A DNA stretch of 46,641 bases from Bacteroidaceae bacterium (GCA_900770705.1 CAAGLF010000007.1:1-46641), one strand, 5' to 3'. Shown: positions 15,182-24,551, numbered from the stretch's first letter. Made by a program: numbers and translations. The notes: generated by a model from the sequence alone, not told the origin.

Positions 15182-17221
15182 CTATTGGGATGTTTCGGGG
15201 TGGGTATTCGTTGCTGCGGGGCCTGCTGTCTGCGTGGCGGGCGGCTGACTTTTTCCTTCTGCTGCCTCCGGACTGATTTCCGCGGCAGTTCTTTCTGCCA
15301 TCTGTGTGGCATAGGTGTCGAGGGTGGGGATGAAGTGCTCGAGGGCGTCGCAGCACTTTACAATCTGACGCAGATCGCCCAGCAGACGCAGGCGGAAGCG
15401 CCATATACGTACCCACAGCACGAGCCCGAGCGGCAGGATAATGCCGGCCAGTACGTTGCGCCGGCGGCTGTGGAAGGGGCTTGTATGGGCTTTCGTATAG
15501 ATGAGGGGGAACTGGTTGAGCGTATGGATGATGCGGTTGCTGCGGGAGTTGGACAATTCCTCGATCATCGCTTCCATACGTGCGTTCAGGTCTTCGATAT
15601 AGGCGTCTGGCTTGTATCGGAAGAAGGTGTTGATGTATCCCGGGGCCAGGTAGAGGCGTTTTACGGCATTATAGCGCCGGCAGCCTTCGCGCAGGCGTTG
15701 CGCGGCTTCGAGCATTTCCGGATAGCGGGGGCGCTGGATGATCACTTCCTTGCGATAGATGTGGCGATCGGTGCGCAGGCCCAGCAAGCGTCGCAGGAAG
15801 TTCTGATAGAGTTCCCAGTTGAAGACGATGGAGTCGCGGTTGGCCATAATGGTGAGGTAGATTCCGAACGGCAGCAGTACGGCCGAACTGATCCACATAC
15901 CGTAAATCATCGACCAGGAGCCGTCGCGCGCCATTTTCATTCCGCTGGTGTTGATGATGTAGTAGAAAATGAATATCAGCACGCTGACAACGGTGGGCAT
16001 GCCTAAGCCTCCCTTGCGGATGATGGCACCCAGCGGTGCTCCGACGAAGAAAAAGAACAGGCAGGCCAGGGAGAGTGTCATCTTCTGGTGCCACTCCACC
16101 CAGTGGCGGCGTATGCGGCCGTAGCTGTCCTCTGCCACCTGTGCCTTCCACTCCACATCGGAACGGGCAGATTCTATTTTGGCGCGTGTACGGCCGGCCA
16201 CCTCCTGTCTGCGGGCGGCGTCGAAGCGGGCGAGCAGGCTGTCGGCCGGAACGGCGCGCACAGAGGCTGCCGCAGCGGCCTTGCCCTTCTGCGCCTGTGC
16301 CTTCGGGGCGGGCCTCTTCCAGTAGGCGGCTTGTGCATCGTGCAGGTTGGCCCGGCCTATGCTGTCCATACGCTGACGCATCGAGTCGACTCCGCTGGCG
16401 ATCTCCTTCATATTCTTTGCTTGCGGCATATCCCGCAGCATTTCCTCGTCCATTACATTGAAGTTGGCGTCGAAATCGATGATGAGCTGTTTGTAGTCGA
16501 AGGTTTCCCGGTCGTAGGGCTCTTCTGCATTGGACATATTCATCGCTTGCTGGCCGCGCAGGCTTTCATACTGCTCGCCGCTCCAGAGGTCGAGCGTCAG
16601 GTTGAGCTTGTCCTCCGTCATTTTCAGTCGTCCCGAGTCGGCCAGTACGATTTGTGCGCGGTCGAAACCCTGGTCCGTCTTGTAAATGATCACTTGGTAG
16701 AGCATACCCGTTTCGGGTACCTTCTTTTCCACATACAGGTTGACTTTGGGCACGCCGTTGTAGAACTCTCCTTCGGGTATCTCCAAGGCCGGCGACGCTT
16801 GCTTCATACTAATGAGCAGTGTGCGGAAGGAAATCTGTGCGGCAGGCGATATGCTGTTCTGGAAATAGAAGGAAAGCCCCGTCAGCAGCACGACTATCAG
16901 CAGGATGGGGCGCATAATGCGGATAAGCGGCACGCCCGCCGCTTTCATTGCGAGGAGTTCGAGCTGTTCGCCCATATTTCCGAAGGTTATGAGCGAGGCC
17001 AGCAACACTGCCAGCGGCAGAGCTGTCGGTATCAGCGTGATACCCATATACCAAAAGAACTTGGCGAGAATGTCGAGGGACAAACCTTTTCCTATCAGCT
17101 CGTCAACGTAGCGCCACGTGAATTGCATCATAAAGACGAACAGACAAATGAAAAACGCCCCCATAAAAACCCACAGGAACTTTTGCAGTATGAAGCGGTC
17201 TAAGCGTTTAATAACTCTCAT
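15182..17221 (-). CDS. LptF/LptG family LPS export permease
   Basis: The 679-residue membrane protein of the YjgP/YjgQ family forms the transmembrane part of the ABC transporter that extracts lipopolysaccharide from the inner membrane. Helices are visible near residues 12-45, 55-95 and 105-125 and again in the C-terminal half (around SLACLFFFFVGAPLGAI). Between them is the periplasmic beta-jellyroll, enlarged by a charged Ala/Lys/Arg-rich insert. It is nearly twice as long as the E. coli proteins, with a long cytoplasmic tail ending in a Pro/Thr-rich stretch; such long forms are usual in Bacteroidales. The start at 17221 (MRVIKRLDRFILQKFLW) is chosen because a strong promoter lies 51 bases upstream. 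Confidence 0.9.
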   Translation of the reverse strand: MRVIKRLDRFILQKFLWVFMGAFFICLFVFMMQFTWRYVDELIGKGLSLDILAKFFWYMGITLIPTALPLAVLLASLITFGNMGEQLELLAMKAAGVPLIRIMRPILLIVVLLTGLSFYFQNSISPAAQISFRTLLISMKQASPALEIPEGEFYNGVPKVNLYVEKKVPETGMLYQVIIYKTDQGFDRAQIVLADSGRLKMTEDKLNLTLDLWSGEQYESLRGQQAMNMSNAEEPYDRETFDYKQLIIDFDANFNVMDEEMLRDMPQAKNMKEIASGVDSMRQRMDSIGRANLHDAQAAYWKRPAPKAQAQKGKAAAAASVRAVPADSLLARFDAARRQEVAGRTRAKIESARSDVEWKAQVAEDSYGRIRRHWVEWHQKMTLSLACLFFFFVGAPLGAIIRKGGLGMPTVVSVLIFIFYYIINTSGMKMARDGSWSMIYGMWISSAVLLPFGIYLTIMANRDSIVFNWELYQNFLRRLLGLRTDRHIYRKEVIIQRPRYPEMLEAAQRLREGCRRYNAVKRLYLAPGYINTFFRYKPDAYIEDLNARMEAMIEELSNSRSNRIIHTLNQFPLIYTKAHTSPFHSRRRNVLAGIILPLGLVLWVRIWRFRLRLLGDLRQIVKCCDALEHFIPTLDTYATQMAERTAAEISPEAAEGKSQPPATQTAGPAATNTHPETSQ

Positions 17222-17271
17222 TGGTCGGGATGGGAGCGCGTCTGAAGGCCGGAACGTTGCGCAATCCCGTG

Positions 17272-17303
17272 CAAAGTTAGTGCAAGGCGGGAGAAGCACC
17301 AAA
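17272..17303 (-). promoter_or_regulatory. Promoter of lptF/G-ribBA-aminotransferase operon
   Basis: On the minus strand TTTG (17303-17300), a 20-base spacer and TAACTTTG (17279-17272) form a near-perfect Bacteroides promoter. The leader to the start codon is about 45-50 bases. Confidence 0.75.
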
Positions 17304-17376
17304 CAAAAAGCCTGCTTTTTGATATGGGGGCTCGACCATAAAGTCTTGAAGTCCTTGTCTGCGTGTGGGAATATGG

Positions 17377-17471
17377 GTCGGCGAAAGAAGTTCGGAGGAA
17401 TTTTTTCTTTTCGGCTCAGAAAAATTTTTTTCCGGCCCGGAAATTTTTTCTTCTGGCTCGGAAGTTCCGCC
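17377..17471. repeat. Dispersed intergenic element, lptF/GH43 divergent region
   Basis: A copy made of runs of A and T separated by TCGGCTC, CCGGCCCGG and TGGCTCGG blocks. TTTCCGG-C-CCGGAAA at 17429-17443 is a perfect palindrome. It lies about 75 bases upstream of the lptF/G promoter. The whole 372-base gap (17222-17593) otherwise holds only that promoter and the presumed GH43 leader. Confidence 0.6.
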
Positions 17472-17593
17472 TTGCTGTGACGGTGGAAAAGCCGGAAAAG
17501 CAACGGGGGGAAAGAGAAGGGGCGGAAGATACTTGCTGGAGAGAGGAAAAAGATGTATCTTGCGGCGTCTTTTCTGCAAATCCCCTGAATCGT

Positions 17594-18730
17594 ATGTGTA
17601 TTATGTGTAATCGTATCTGCTTGTTGCTTCTGTCTTTCTTTTTCCTGCGTACAGGGTGTGTCTGTGCCGATGGCGGCGTGTTCCGTCCCGGTGAATTGTG
17701 GCCGGACAACCGCGGTGAGCATATCAATGCCCACGGCGGCGGCATTCTGTATCACAAGGGCGTCTACTATTGGTACGGCGAGCATAAGTCGGAAAACAGT
17801 TCATCGGCTTTCGTGGGAGTCACGTGCTACAGTTCGCGCAACCTGACGGACTGGAAGTACCGCGGTGTGGCCTTGTCCGTGGACCAGCAGAAAGGCAGCG
17901 ACATCGAAAACGGCTGTATCTTGGAGCGGCCGAAAGTGATCTATAACCCCCGCACACGCAAGTTCGTGATGTGGTTTCACCTGGAGTTGAAAGGTCACGG
18001 ATATTCCGCCGCTCGCTCGGCAGTGGCCGTGAGCGACAGTCCGGCGGGACCTTTCCAATATCTGCGTTCGGGCAGGGTGAACCCCTACTGCTGGCCGGCG
18101 GGATTCGATAAAGAGCAGATACGGCAGACGGACAGCCTGCAAGGGCAGTCCTGGACGTGGTGGACGCCTGAGTGGCGCCGTGCGGTGGAAGACGGACTGT
18201 ATGTGCGGCGTGATCTTAGCGGCGGACAAATGGCCCGGGATATGACTCTCTTTGTCGACGACGACGGCACGGCATACCACATCTATTCGTCGGAAGACAA
18301 CCTGACACTGCAGGTGGCCGAACTCTCCGAGGACTACACCTACCATACGGGGCGTTACTTCCGTATAGCGCCGGGCGGGCAGAACGAGGCTCCGGCTATC
18401 TTCAAGCGCCAGGGCCGCTACTGGCTCATCACGAGCGGCTGTACGGGCTGGGCGCCCAACAAGGCGCGCCTCTTTACGGCCACCGATATCCGGGGGCCGT
18501 GGCAGCAGCTTCCGAACCCTTGTCGGGGCGAGGGGGCCGACTTCACCTTCGGTGGTCAGGGCACTTACGTACTGCCGGTGGCGGGCAAGAAGGACGCATT
18601 CATCTTTATGGCAGACATCTGGCGGCCCCAAAAACCCATCGATGCCCGCTATATCTGGCTCCCCATCCGCTTTGAGGAGGGAAAACCGGTGCTGGAGTGG
18701 AAATCGGAATGGAGTCTCGACGAATTGTGA
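17594..18730 (+). CDS. Glycoside hydrolase family 43, subfamily 24/34-like
   Basis: The 378-residue secreted enzyme has an N-terminal signal (about residues 1-25, ending ...GCVCA) and a five-bladed beta-propeller GH43 domain. The opening motif is INAHGGGILYHKGVYYWYGE, in which the usual catalytic-base Asp of GH43 is absent. Glu111 in ILERPKVIYN fits the catalytic acid. Glu265 (NEAPAIF) and Gln322 (GGQGTYV) fit the residues used in exo-beta-1,3-galactanase-type enzymes that lack the Asp base. A galactan or arabinogalactan substrate is therefore a reasonable guess, not proven. ATG at 17603 is an alternative start. It is a lone gene, not inside a susC/susD locus. Confidence 0.82.
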   Translation: MCIMCNRICLLLLSFFFLRTGCVCADGGVFRPGELWPDNRGEHINAHGGGILYHKGVYYWYGEHKSENSSSAFVGVTCYSSRNLTDWKYRGVALSVDQQKGSDIENGCILERPKVIYNPRTRKFVMWFHLELKGHGYSAARSAVAVSDSPAGPFQYLRSGRVNPYCWPAGFDKEQIRQTDSLQGQSWTWWTPEWRRAVEDGLYVRRDLSGGQMARDMTLFVDDDGTAYHIYSSEDNLTLQVAELSEDYTYHTGRYFRIAPGGQNEAPAIFKRQGRYWLITSGCTGWAPNKARLFTATDIRGPWQQLPNPCRGEGADFTFGGQGTYVLPVAGKKDAFIFMADIWRPQKPIDARYIWLPIRFEEGKPVLEWKSEWSLDEL

Positions 18731-18909
18731 GGACTGCCGCCTTCTCTGATGTGACAGCAGCCGAAAAAAGTTCGACGATAGTTTTTTGTATTCTGCCGGC
18801 GCACCGCATTTCAAGGCTGGAAGTCTCTTCCGTTGTCCTCGGAAGGCGGCGTTGTGTATGCAGCAAACTGCCGAGACAGACTTGTTTTTGAAAAAAACGT
18901 GGTAAAAGG

Positions 18910-18941
18910 TTTGGCTATATCGAAAGTTTCTGCTATCTTTG
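18910..18941 (+). promoter_or_regulatory. Promoter of tRNA-Met
   Basis: TTTG at 18910-18913, a 20-base spacer and TATCTTTG at 18934-18941 match the Bacteroides consensus very well, 26 bases before the tRNA. The 237 bases between the GH43 stop and the tRNA hold nothing else clear, apart from a weak CTTCCG/CGGAAG hairpin at 18827-18845. Confidence 0.8.
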
Positions 18942-18967
18942 CACCCGCAAATGCAACGACAAGCGTT

Positions 18968-19041
18968 GGCGAGATAGCTCAGCTGGTTAGAGCGTCGGAT
19001 TCATAATCCGAAGGTCAAGGGTTCAAGTCCCTTTCTCGCTA
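18968..19041 (+). tRNA. tRNA-Met (anticodon CAT), elongator type
   Basis: The 74-base cloverleaf has a 7-bp acceptor stem (one G-U at the end), D arm GCTC-AGCTGGTTA-GAGC, a perfect 5-bp anticodon stem TCGGA/TCCGA around TTCATAA, T stem AAGGG/CCCTT with loop TTCAAGT, and discriminator A at 19041. The anticodon stem lacks the three G-C pairs of initiator tRNA, so it is an elongator; a lysidine-modified tRNA-Ile2 is less likely but not excluded. CCA is not encoded. Confidence 0.93.
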
Positions 19042-19044
19042 CGA

Positions 19045-19090
19045 AGAGCGACAGAAATTTCTCGATATGGGATTCTGTCGCTCTATTTGT
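19045..19090 (+). terminator. Terminator after tRNA-Met
   Basis: AGAGCGACAGAA at 19045-19056 pairs perfectly with TTCTGTCGCTCT at 19073-19084, followed by ATTTGT. It begins four bases after the tRNA. Confidence 0.8.
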
Positions 19091-19122
19091 ATCTTTATGC
19101 CGGAACTGCGGCAGGATAAAGA

Positions 19123-19161
19123 GACTGGCTCTGCTGTTCATTACGGACGGCAGAGCCAGTC
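19123..19161 (-). terminator. Terminator after nuoN
   Basis: GACTGGCTCTGC at 19123-19134 pairs perfectly with GCAGAGCCAGTC at 19150-19161, leaving a 15-base loop. It starts 24 bases after the nuoN stop on the minus strand and is followed there by TCTTTATCC. It closes the nuo operon. Confidence 0.78.
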
Positions 19162-19185
19162 GGCTTGGATGGCGTGGCTTATGGT

Positions 19186-20643
19186 TTAGATACCGTAGGC
19201 CAGCGTATCGATGTAGTTGTAGAAAATTCCGCAGATGCCGAGTGCAATGACGCCGATCGTGCAAAGAGCCAAGGCCAGACGGGTGTAACCGTCGCTTTGA
19301 AACTTGGTAATCGGACTTTCGTTGGGCATAATATACATTGCCTTGACAATGAGGAGGTAGTAGTAGAGCGATATGACCGTGTTGATCAACGCAATGAACA
19401 CGAGCAGATGGTGTCCGGCATTGAAGGCTGCCATAAAGATGAAGAACTTCGAGAAGAAGCCTGCAAAGGGCGGGATGCCAGCCAGCGAGAAGAGGCAAAG
19501 CGTCATCAGAAAGGCGAGCTTCGGATTCGTCTGATAGAGACCGTTGTAATCGGCAATACCTATTTTCCCGCTATTCTCCTCAATCGATGTCATTACGGCG
19601 AAGGCACCGAGATTGGCGGCCATATAGACGAGCAGATAGAACACTAAGGAGGTCATTCCCTGCGGGGTGCCGTCCATTATGCCCAATACCAGATAACCGG
19701 CCTGCGAGATAGCGGAAAATGCCATAAAGCGCTTCAGGTTTTGCTGGCGGATAGCGAAAAGGTTGGCAATGGTAATCGAAGCGATGATAATCCAGAAGAA
19801 CGCAGTGTTCCACGTCTCAACCAGCGCGCTGGCTCCAAAGACCTTGCAGAGCACCGTGAAGAGTACAAAGGCGGCCGAACCTTTCGAAATAACGCTCAGG
19901 TAACCTGTGACTACCGTAGGTGCTCCCTCGTAGGTGTCTGCTGTCCAGAGATGGAAGGGCACAAGGGAAATCTTGAAGCCCATACCAGTGATGAAAAGCA
20001 GCAGGCCGAGAACGCTGAGCAGGCTTTCGCCACTGAGCAGACCGCAAAGGTCGGAGAAATAGAGCGAGCCTGTGCCTCCATAGATGAGGGAAATGCCATA
20101 GAGGAGCAGTGCGCTTGAAAAGAGAGCGAGCAGGATGAACTTGGCGCCGGCCTCGGCACTCTCGTAGCGCTGTTTGTCGAAAGCAACAACGGCGGCAAGG
20201 GGGATGGAGGCCAGTTCCAGACCGATAAAGAACATCAGGAAGTGTCCGCTCGATATCATCAGATACATTCCGAGCAGGGTAAAGAGCACGAGCATATAGA
20301 ATTCACCCTGTTTCACCAGATTTTCCTCGCGGCTTAGCCACTTGTGTGCCATCAGGAAGACGATAAGCGTTCCTACATTGAGCACACTTTTCACAATGGT
20401 CATCATCGGAGTGTATTGGTACATACCTCCGAATGCTTCTGTCGTTTCGGCAGTACCCAGACAGCCGGGCAGCAGATTGCAGACGGTATGTACGGCCAAG
20501 AGAACGGCAGGCAGGCAGGTATTGAATATCCCCTTGCCGCTCTTCTTGTCGGGGCACATCACGAGATCGGCCACGAACAGCACGAGTATCACGGCCAGCA
20601 GCGAGAGCTCGGCGTGCATATAGAGAAATTGTGAGTAATCCAT
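19186..20643 (-). CDS. nuoN: NADH-quinone oxidoreductase subunit N
   Basis: The 485-residue, about 14-helix antiporter-like subunit lies in the membrane arm of complex I and is one of three (L, M, N) thought to move protons. It is hydrophobic throughout, with the family's central segment KISLVPFHLWTADTYEGAPT near residue 225 and its conserved lysine and tryptophan. The start at 20643 (MDYSQFLYMHAEL) is preferred over an upstream in-frame Met inside nuoM because it leaves a 25-base gap to nuoM and matches normal length. It is the last gene of the operon, followed by a terminator. Confidence 0.95.
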   Translation of the reverse strand: MDYSQFLYMHAELSLLAVILVLFVADLVMCPDKKSGKGIFNTCLPAVLLAVHTVCNLLPGCLGTAETTEAFGGMYQYTPMMTIVKSVLNVGTLIVFLMAHKWLSREENLVKQGEFYMLVLFTLLGMYLMISSGHFLMFFIGLELASIPLAAVVAFDKQRYESAEAGAKFILLALFSSALLLYGISLIYGGTGSLYFSDLCGLLSGESLLSVLGLLLFITGMGFKISLVPFHLWTADTYEGAPTVVTGYLSVISKGSAAFVLFTVLCKVFGASALVETWNTAFFWIIIASITIANLFAIRQQNLKRFMAFSAISQAGYLVLGIMDGTPQGMTSLVFYLLVYMAANLGAFAVMTSIEENSGKIGIADYNGLYQTNPKLAFLMTLCLFSLAGIPPFAGFFSKFFIFMAAFNAGHHLLVFIALINTVISLYYYLLIVKAMYIMPNESPITKFQSDGYTRLALALCTIGVIALGICGIFYNYIDTLAYGI

Positions 20644-20668
20644 TTTGTTAATTAGCTTGTTTGAACGA

Positions 20669-22201
20669 TTAAAGGAACGGATTGCACGTAGAGGCAGTGT
20701 GGCCAATTGTATTTACAATGGGCACAACGCCGTCTGTAATCATATTACTGATCCAAAGCGGAGCCATTCCGAGGCCGGCCACGGCAATAATGAGGCATAC
20801 CACGGCAAAGCGCTCGTCCCACGTGGCGTCTGTGAGTTGCAAGTGGTGCTCATTGGTGCAGGTGCCGTAGAGAATCTTGCCTACCAGGCGGAGAATGTAG
20901 ACAGCTGTGATGACAATCGAAGTGCAGGCAATGATTGTGAGCGTTGTGTAGAACGCTCCGGTATTCTGGAACGAACCTACGAAAATTGTCATCTCGGCAA
21001 TGAATCCGGAAAGACCGGGAAGACCCAAGTTGGCCAAACCTGCGATGACGTAGCATACGGAGAGGAAGGGCATAATGCGCATCAGTCCGTTCAACTCGCG
21101 TATGTCGCGGGTGTGGGTGCGTCCGTAAATCATACCAATCAGCGCAAAGAACAAGGCTGTCATCAGACCGTGGCTCAACATCTGAAGAACGGCGCCCGTA
21201 CAAGCCGTCTGATTCATCATCAGGATGGCAAAGAGCACGAGACCGCAGTGGGATACGGAACTGTAGGCATTAATGTACTTCAAGTCGGTCTGTACGCAGG
21301 CGGAGAAGGCTCCATAGACCACGGAAATGCCTGTCAGGATGAGGAATATCCAGCCTAACTCGTTGGCAGCCTCGGGCATCAGGAACATAGCTATGCGGAA
21401 GCATCCATAACCTCCGAGCTTCATCAACACTCCGGCGTGGAGCATGGATACAGCTGTGGGGGCGGAGGCGTGACCGTCGGGACTCCAAGTATGGAAGGGG
21501 AACAAGGCGCCCAAGACGCCGAATCCGACAAATGTAAGCGGGAACCAAAGACATTGTTGAGCAAAGGGAATAGCCGTGGCACCGCCGGTATGGTGGGCGA
21601 TGTCGAGGATATTCATTGTTTGCGCACCGGCTCCGTAGAATATGCCGAAAATACCGCACATCAGGAAGGCGGAACCGCCCATCAACATCAAGGTAAGTTT
21701 CATTGCGGAGTATTCCTTTCGGCCGCTGCCCCAGACTCCGATGAGCAAGTACATAGGAATTAGTGCAATCTCGTAGAACATAAACATTGCGAACATATCC
21801 ACAGAGATGAAGAAGCCGAAAACGCCCATAGAGAGCAGGGTAAACCAGAGGAAGTACTCCTTCGTGAGCGGCTGGAGCTTCCAAGAGGCAAATGTGCCGG
21901 TGAAAACGATGATGGCTGAGAGCAAAAGCATAGCTACCGATATGCCATCGACGCCTACCGAGTACTTGATGTGAAGGGGCTCAAACCATGAAAGAGCTCC
22001 CGTATAGAGCATTTCGTCGGTAATGCCTGCTGCGCGGTCGCCCAGAAACCGTATGGTGAGATATACGGCCAGAATGAGCAACGCACTGCTGCCTGCAACC
22101 ATCACACCACGTACCTGGTTGACATTCCGAGCCAGCCACAGCCCCAGAAGCATGGCCAGCGGAATGAATACGAATGAGGATAAGAAAATTATATTGTCCA
22201 T
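20669..22201 (-). CDS. nuoM: NADH-quinone oxidoreductase subunit M
   Basis: The 510-residue antiporter-like membrane subunit of complex I has the conserved FYEIALIPMYLLIGVWG segment near residue 143, containing the key glutamate. It also has the lysine- and histidine-bearing PFHTWSPDGHASAPTAVSML segment near residue 228. Its length fits the family. It starts three bases after the nuoL stop codon. Confidence 0.96.
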   Translation of the reverse strand: MDNIIFLSSFVFIPLAMLLGLWLARNVNQVRGVMVAGSSALLILAVYLTIRFLGDRAAGITDEMLYTGALSWFEPLHIKYSVGVDGISVAMLLLSAIIVFTGTFASWKLQPLTKEYFLWFTLLSMGVFGFFISVDMFAMFMFYEIALIPMYLLIGVWGSGRKEYSAMKLTLMLMGGSAFLMCGIFGIFYGAGAQTMNILDIAHHTGGATAIPFAQQCLWFPLTFVGFGVLGALFPFHTWSPDGHASAPTAVSMLHAGVLMKLGGYGCFRIAMFLMPEAANELGWIFLILTGISVVYGAFSACVQTDLKYINAYSSVSHCGLVLFAILMMNQTACTGAVLQMLSHGLMTALFFALIGMIYGRTHTRDIRELNGLMRIMPFLSVCYVIAGLANLGLPGLSGFIAEMTIFVGSFQNTGAFYTTLTIIACTSIVITAVYILRLVGKILYGTCTNEHHLQLTDATWDERFAVVCLIIAVAGLGMAPLWISNMITDGVVPIVNTIGHTASTCNPFL

Positions 22202-22204
22202 AGC

Positions 22205-24103
22205 TTAAAGTATCATTATGAAGAGCAGGATAATCGTGCCCAACAGGAAAACGAATGCGTACTTCTGGATAGAACCGCTCTGGAATCCGCGAATCTGATA
22301 GCCGAGGGCGTTGGTGCCCCAAGCCAGGAAGTCGAAGAAACCGTCGACTATGTGGCGGTCAAACCAGGCAATGGGCTTCGAGATGCGGGCGAAGATGATA
22401 CGATGGGTGACGTACTGATAAACTTCGTCCAGGTAGAAGCGCTTGAAGGCCCAGCGATGGAGGGAGAAGAACTTGTTTTGCAGCGTGTCTGCCACGGGCT
22501 GACGCTCTCCCATATAGATATAGGTGGCCAGGAGGATGGAAGCGGTGGCTATGACGATACTTGTGGTAGCGATACTGCTGTCGAGGTGTATCTCGTAGGC
22601 GCATCCGTCTGCGCTGACAAATTCTCCGAAGGGAATGAAGCCGGCCACGCAGGTCACTGCGGCCAGGAACATCAGCGGGAATGTCATCGTGAGGGGGGCT
22701 TCGTGCGGTGTGTGGGCTGCGTGGAGCTCTTTATTTTCTGTTCCCCAGAATATCCCGAAGTAGAGACGGAACATATAGAAGGCCGTCATAGCTGCGATAG
22801 CTGTCATTATCCAGCCAATAATGGGGCTGAATGCGAAGCAAGCGGTCAGTATCTCGTCTTTCGAGAAGAATCCGGAGAAGGGAGGAATGCCGCTGATGGC
22901 GAGACAGGCTATTAAGAATGTCCAGTGCGTGATGGGCATATACTTGCGCAGTCCGCCCATTGCGTTCATTTCGTTAGAGTGTACGGCGTGGATAATGCAG
23001 CCGGCTCCCAGGAAGAGCAATGCCTTGAACATCGCGTGCGTGAAGAGGTGGAACATCGAAGCCATATAGCCCAGAGAGCCGTGATGCTCGTGGCCCGTGG
23101 TAAATTCGTAGCAAACGCCGAGCGCTACCATCATAAAGGCGATTTGTGAGATGGTGGAGAAGGCGAGTACACGCTTGATGTCGGTCTGCGCACAGGCCAC
23201 GGCGGCGGCGTAGAAGGCGGTGAAGGCACCTACCCAGGCCACTACGTGGAGTGCCTCGGGGGCATACTGAATCCAGAGGGGGAAGAGTCGGGCGATTTGG
23301 AACACACCTGCAACGACCATCGTGGCGGCATGGATAAGGGCCGACACGGGCGTGGGGCCTTCCATTGCGTCGGGAAGCCAGATGTGCAGGGGGAACATGG
23401 CGCTCTTGCCTGCTCCGCCAATGAACATCAGCAGCAGGGCGGTGGGAAGCATAAATGCGCCGGCAGCAAAACCTTCGGCATTGAAGTCGAAGCCGAAGCT
23501 CTTGCAATAGTATCCGTAAATCAGGATACCTATCAGGAAGAACAGGTCGGCAAAGCGGGTTACGATGAAGGCCTTCTTCGAAGCTGCGATGGCGGCCGGC
23601 GTCGTGTAGTAGAAGCCGATGAGCAGGTAGGAGGAAACACCTACGAGTTCCCAGAACAGGTACATCTGGAAGATGTTTGTGGCTACTACAAGTCCGAGCA
23701 TTGACATCGTGAAAAGGCTCAGAAAAGCGTAGTAACGCTGAAAACCACGCTCGCCGTGCATATAACCGAAGCTATAGATGTGTACCATCAGCGACACGGT
23801 GGAAATCACGATGAGCATCATTACCGAAATGGGATCGAGCATAATGCCCATATCGAAGTGCAGTCCTTCGACGAAGAAGGGAAGCCAGGTGACATTGAAA
23901 GGCACGAGGGTCTCGAATGTGCCGTCGGCCAGGCGCGGAGCGGTGAAGTACCCGTATGCCGTGGTGTACGACAGGGCTGTGACGGCCAGCAACGAGAGCG
24001 TACCGATGATTCCTGCCACCTTATGGCTGAGCTTGCTGTCCATCAGTCCCAGAAAGAGGAACGAGAGGAAGGGAAGCAACAGGATAAAGAGTGTATAGTC
24101 CAT
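22205..24103 (-). CDS. nuoL: NADH-quinone oxidoreductase subunit L
   Basis: The 632-residue distal antiporter-like subunit of complex I has its signature segments FWELVGVSSYLLIGFYY near residue 150 and AGKSAMFPLHIWLPDAMEG near residue 230. The C-terminal part includes the long lateral helix that clamps the membrane arm and ends in a final hydrophobic helix (FVFLLGTIILLFIMIL). A 124-base gap separates it from nuoK. That gap contains only a small CGGAC/GTCCG hairpin (24142-24155), the longest clean spacing in the downstream half of the operon. Confidence 0.96.
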   Translation of the reverse strand: MDYTLFILLLPFLSFLFLGLMDSKLSHKVAGIIGTLSLLAVTALSYTTAYGYFTAPRLADGTFETLVPFNVTWLPFFVEGLHFDMGIMLDPISVMMLIVISTVSLMVHIYSFGYMHGERGFQRYYAFLSLFTMSMLGLVVATNIFQMYLFWELVGVSSYLLIGFYYTTPAAIAASKKAFIVTRFADLFFLIGILIYGYYCKSFGFDFNAEGFAAGAFMLPTALLLMFIGGAGKSAMFPLHIWLPDAMEGPTPVSALIHAATMVVAGVFQIARLFPLWIQYAPEALHVVAWVGAFTAFYAAAVACAQTDIKRVLAFSTISQIAFMMVALGVCYEFTTGHEHHGSLGYMASMFHLFTHAMFKALLFLGAGCIIHAVHSNEMNAMGGLRKYMPITHWTFLIACLAISGIPPFSGFFSKDEILTACFAFSPIIGWIMTAIAAMTAFYMFRLYFGIFWGTENKELHAAHTPHEAPLTMTFPLMFLAAVTCVAGFIPFGEFVSADGCAYEIHLDSSIATTSIVIATASILLATYIYMGERQPVADTLQNKFFSLHRWAFKRFYLDEVYQYVTHRIIFARISKPIAWFDRHIVDGFFDFLAWGTNALGYQIRGFQSGSIQKYAFVFLLGTIILLFIMIL

Positions 24104-24227
24104 TTTTATTCGGAGTTTTCTTGGGTTTGACGGGAGACTGTCGGACGGAAGTCCGTGGAAGGGGAAAACGCTGGGCTTGAAGTGTTACATTCGGAAGCGT
24201 GCGTTTTTCTTTCCGGCCTCGTTGGGT

Positions 24228-24536
24228 CTACCATTTCATCTTCTCGAGTTTGTCTACATCGATATTCTTCAGCATCCGGTAGATGTTGATCATAATGGCG
24301 ATGGCGATAGCGCTCTCGGCAGCCGAGATGGCAATGGAGAAGAGGGCGAAGAAGTAGCCGTCGTAGCCTTCGGGATAGAGAATACGGTTGAAGATGGCAA
24401 AATTCAGGTCTGTCGAGTTGAGCATCAGTTCGACAGAGAGCAGAATGGCCAGTGTACTCTTGCGGGTGAGGAAGCCGAAGATTCCGGCAAACATCATCAC
24501 GGCAGAGATAATCAGGAGATATTCTAACTGTATCAT
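24228..24536 (-). CDS. nuoK: NADH-quinone oxidoreductase subunit K
   Basis: The 102-residue, three-helix membrane subunit belongs to the proton-transfer region of complex I. The two conserved glutamates are visible: one in LLSVELMLNSTDLNF (residue 36) and one in ISAAESAIAIAI. Length is normal. It starts 15 bases after nuoJ. Confidence 0.94.
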   Translation of the reverse strand: MIQLEYLLIISAVMMFAGIFGFLTRKSTLAILLSVELMLNSTDLNFAIFNRILYPEGYDGYFFALFSIAISAAESAIAIAIMINIYRMLKNIDVDKLEKMKW

Positions 24537-24551
24537 AGCAATTTACTCTGT

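Noticed and set aside
17222..17300. FMN riboswitch for the ribBA-containing operon
   Set aside because: The leader is only about 50 bases and none of the conserved FMN-aptamer blocks are visible.
18755..18850. Possible further dispersed element after the GH43 gene
   Set aside because: It has A/T runs and GC blocks but lacks the shared phrases; similarity is too weak to count as a copy.
18968..19041. Initiator tRNA
   Set aside because: The anticodon stem lacks the three consecutive G-C pairs typical of initiator tRNA.
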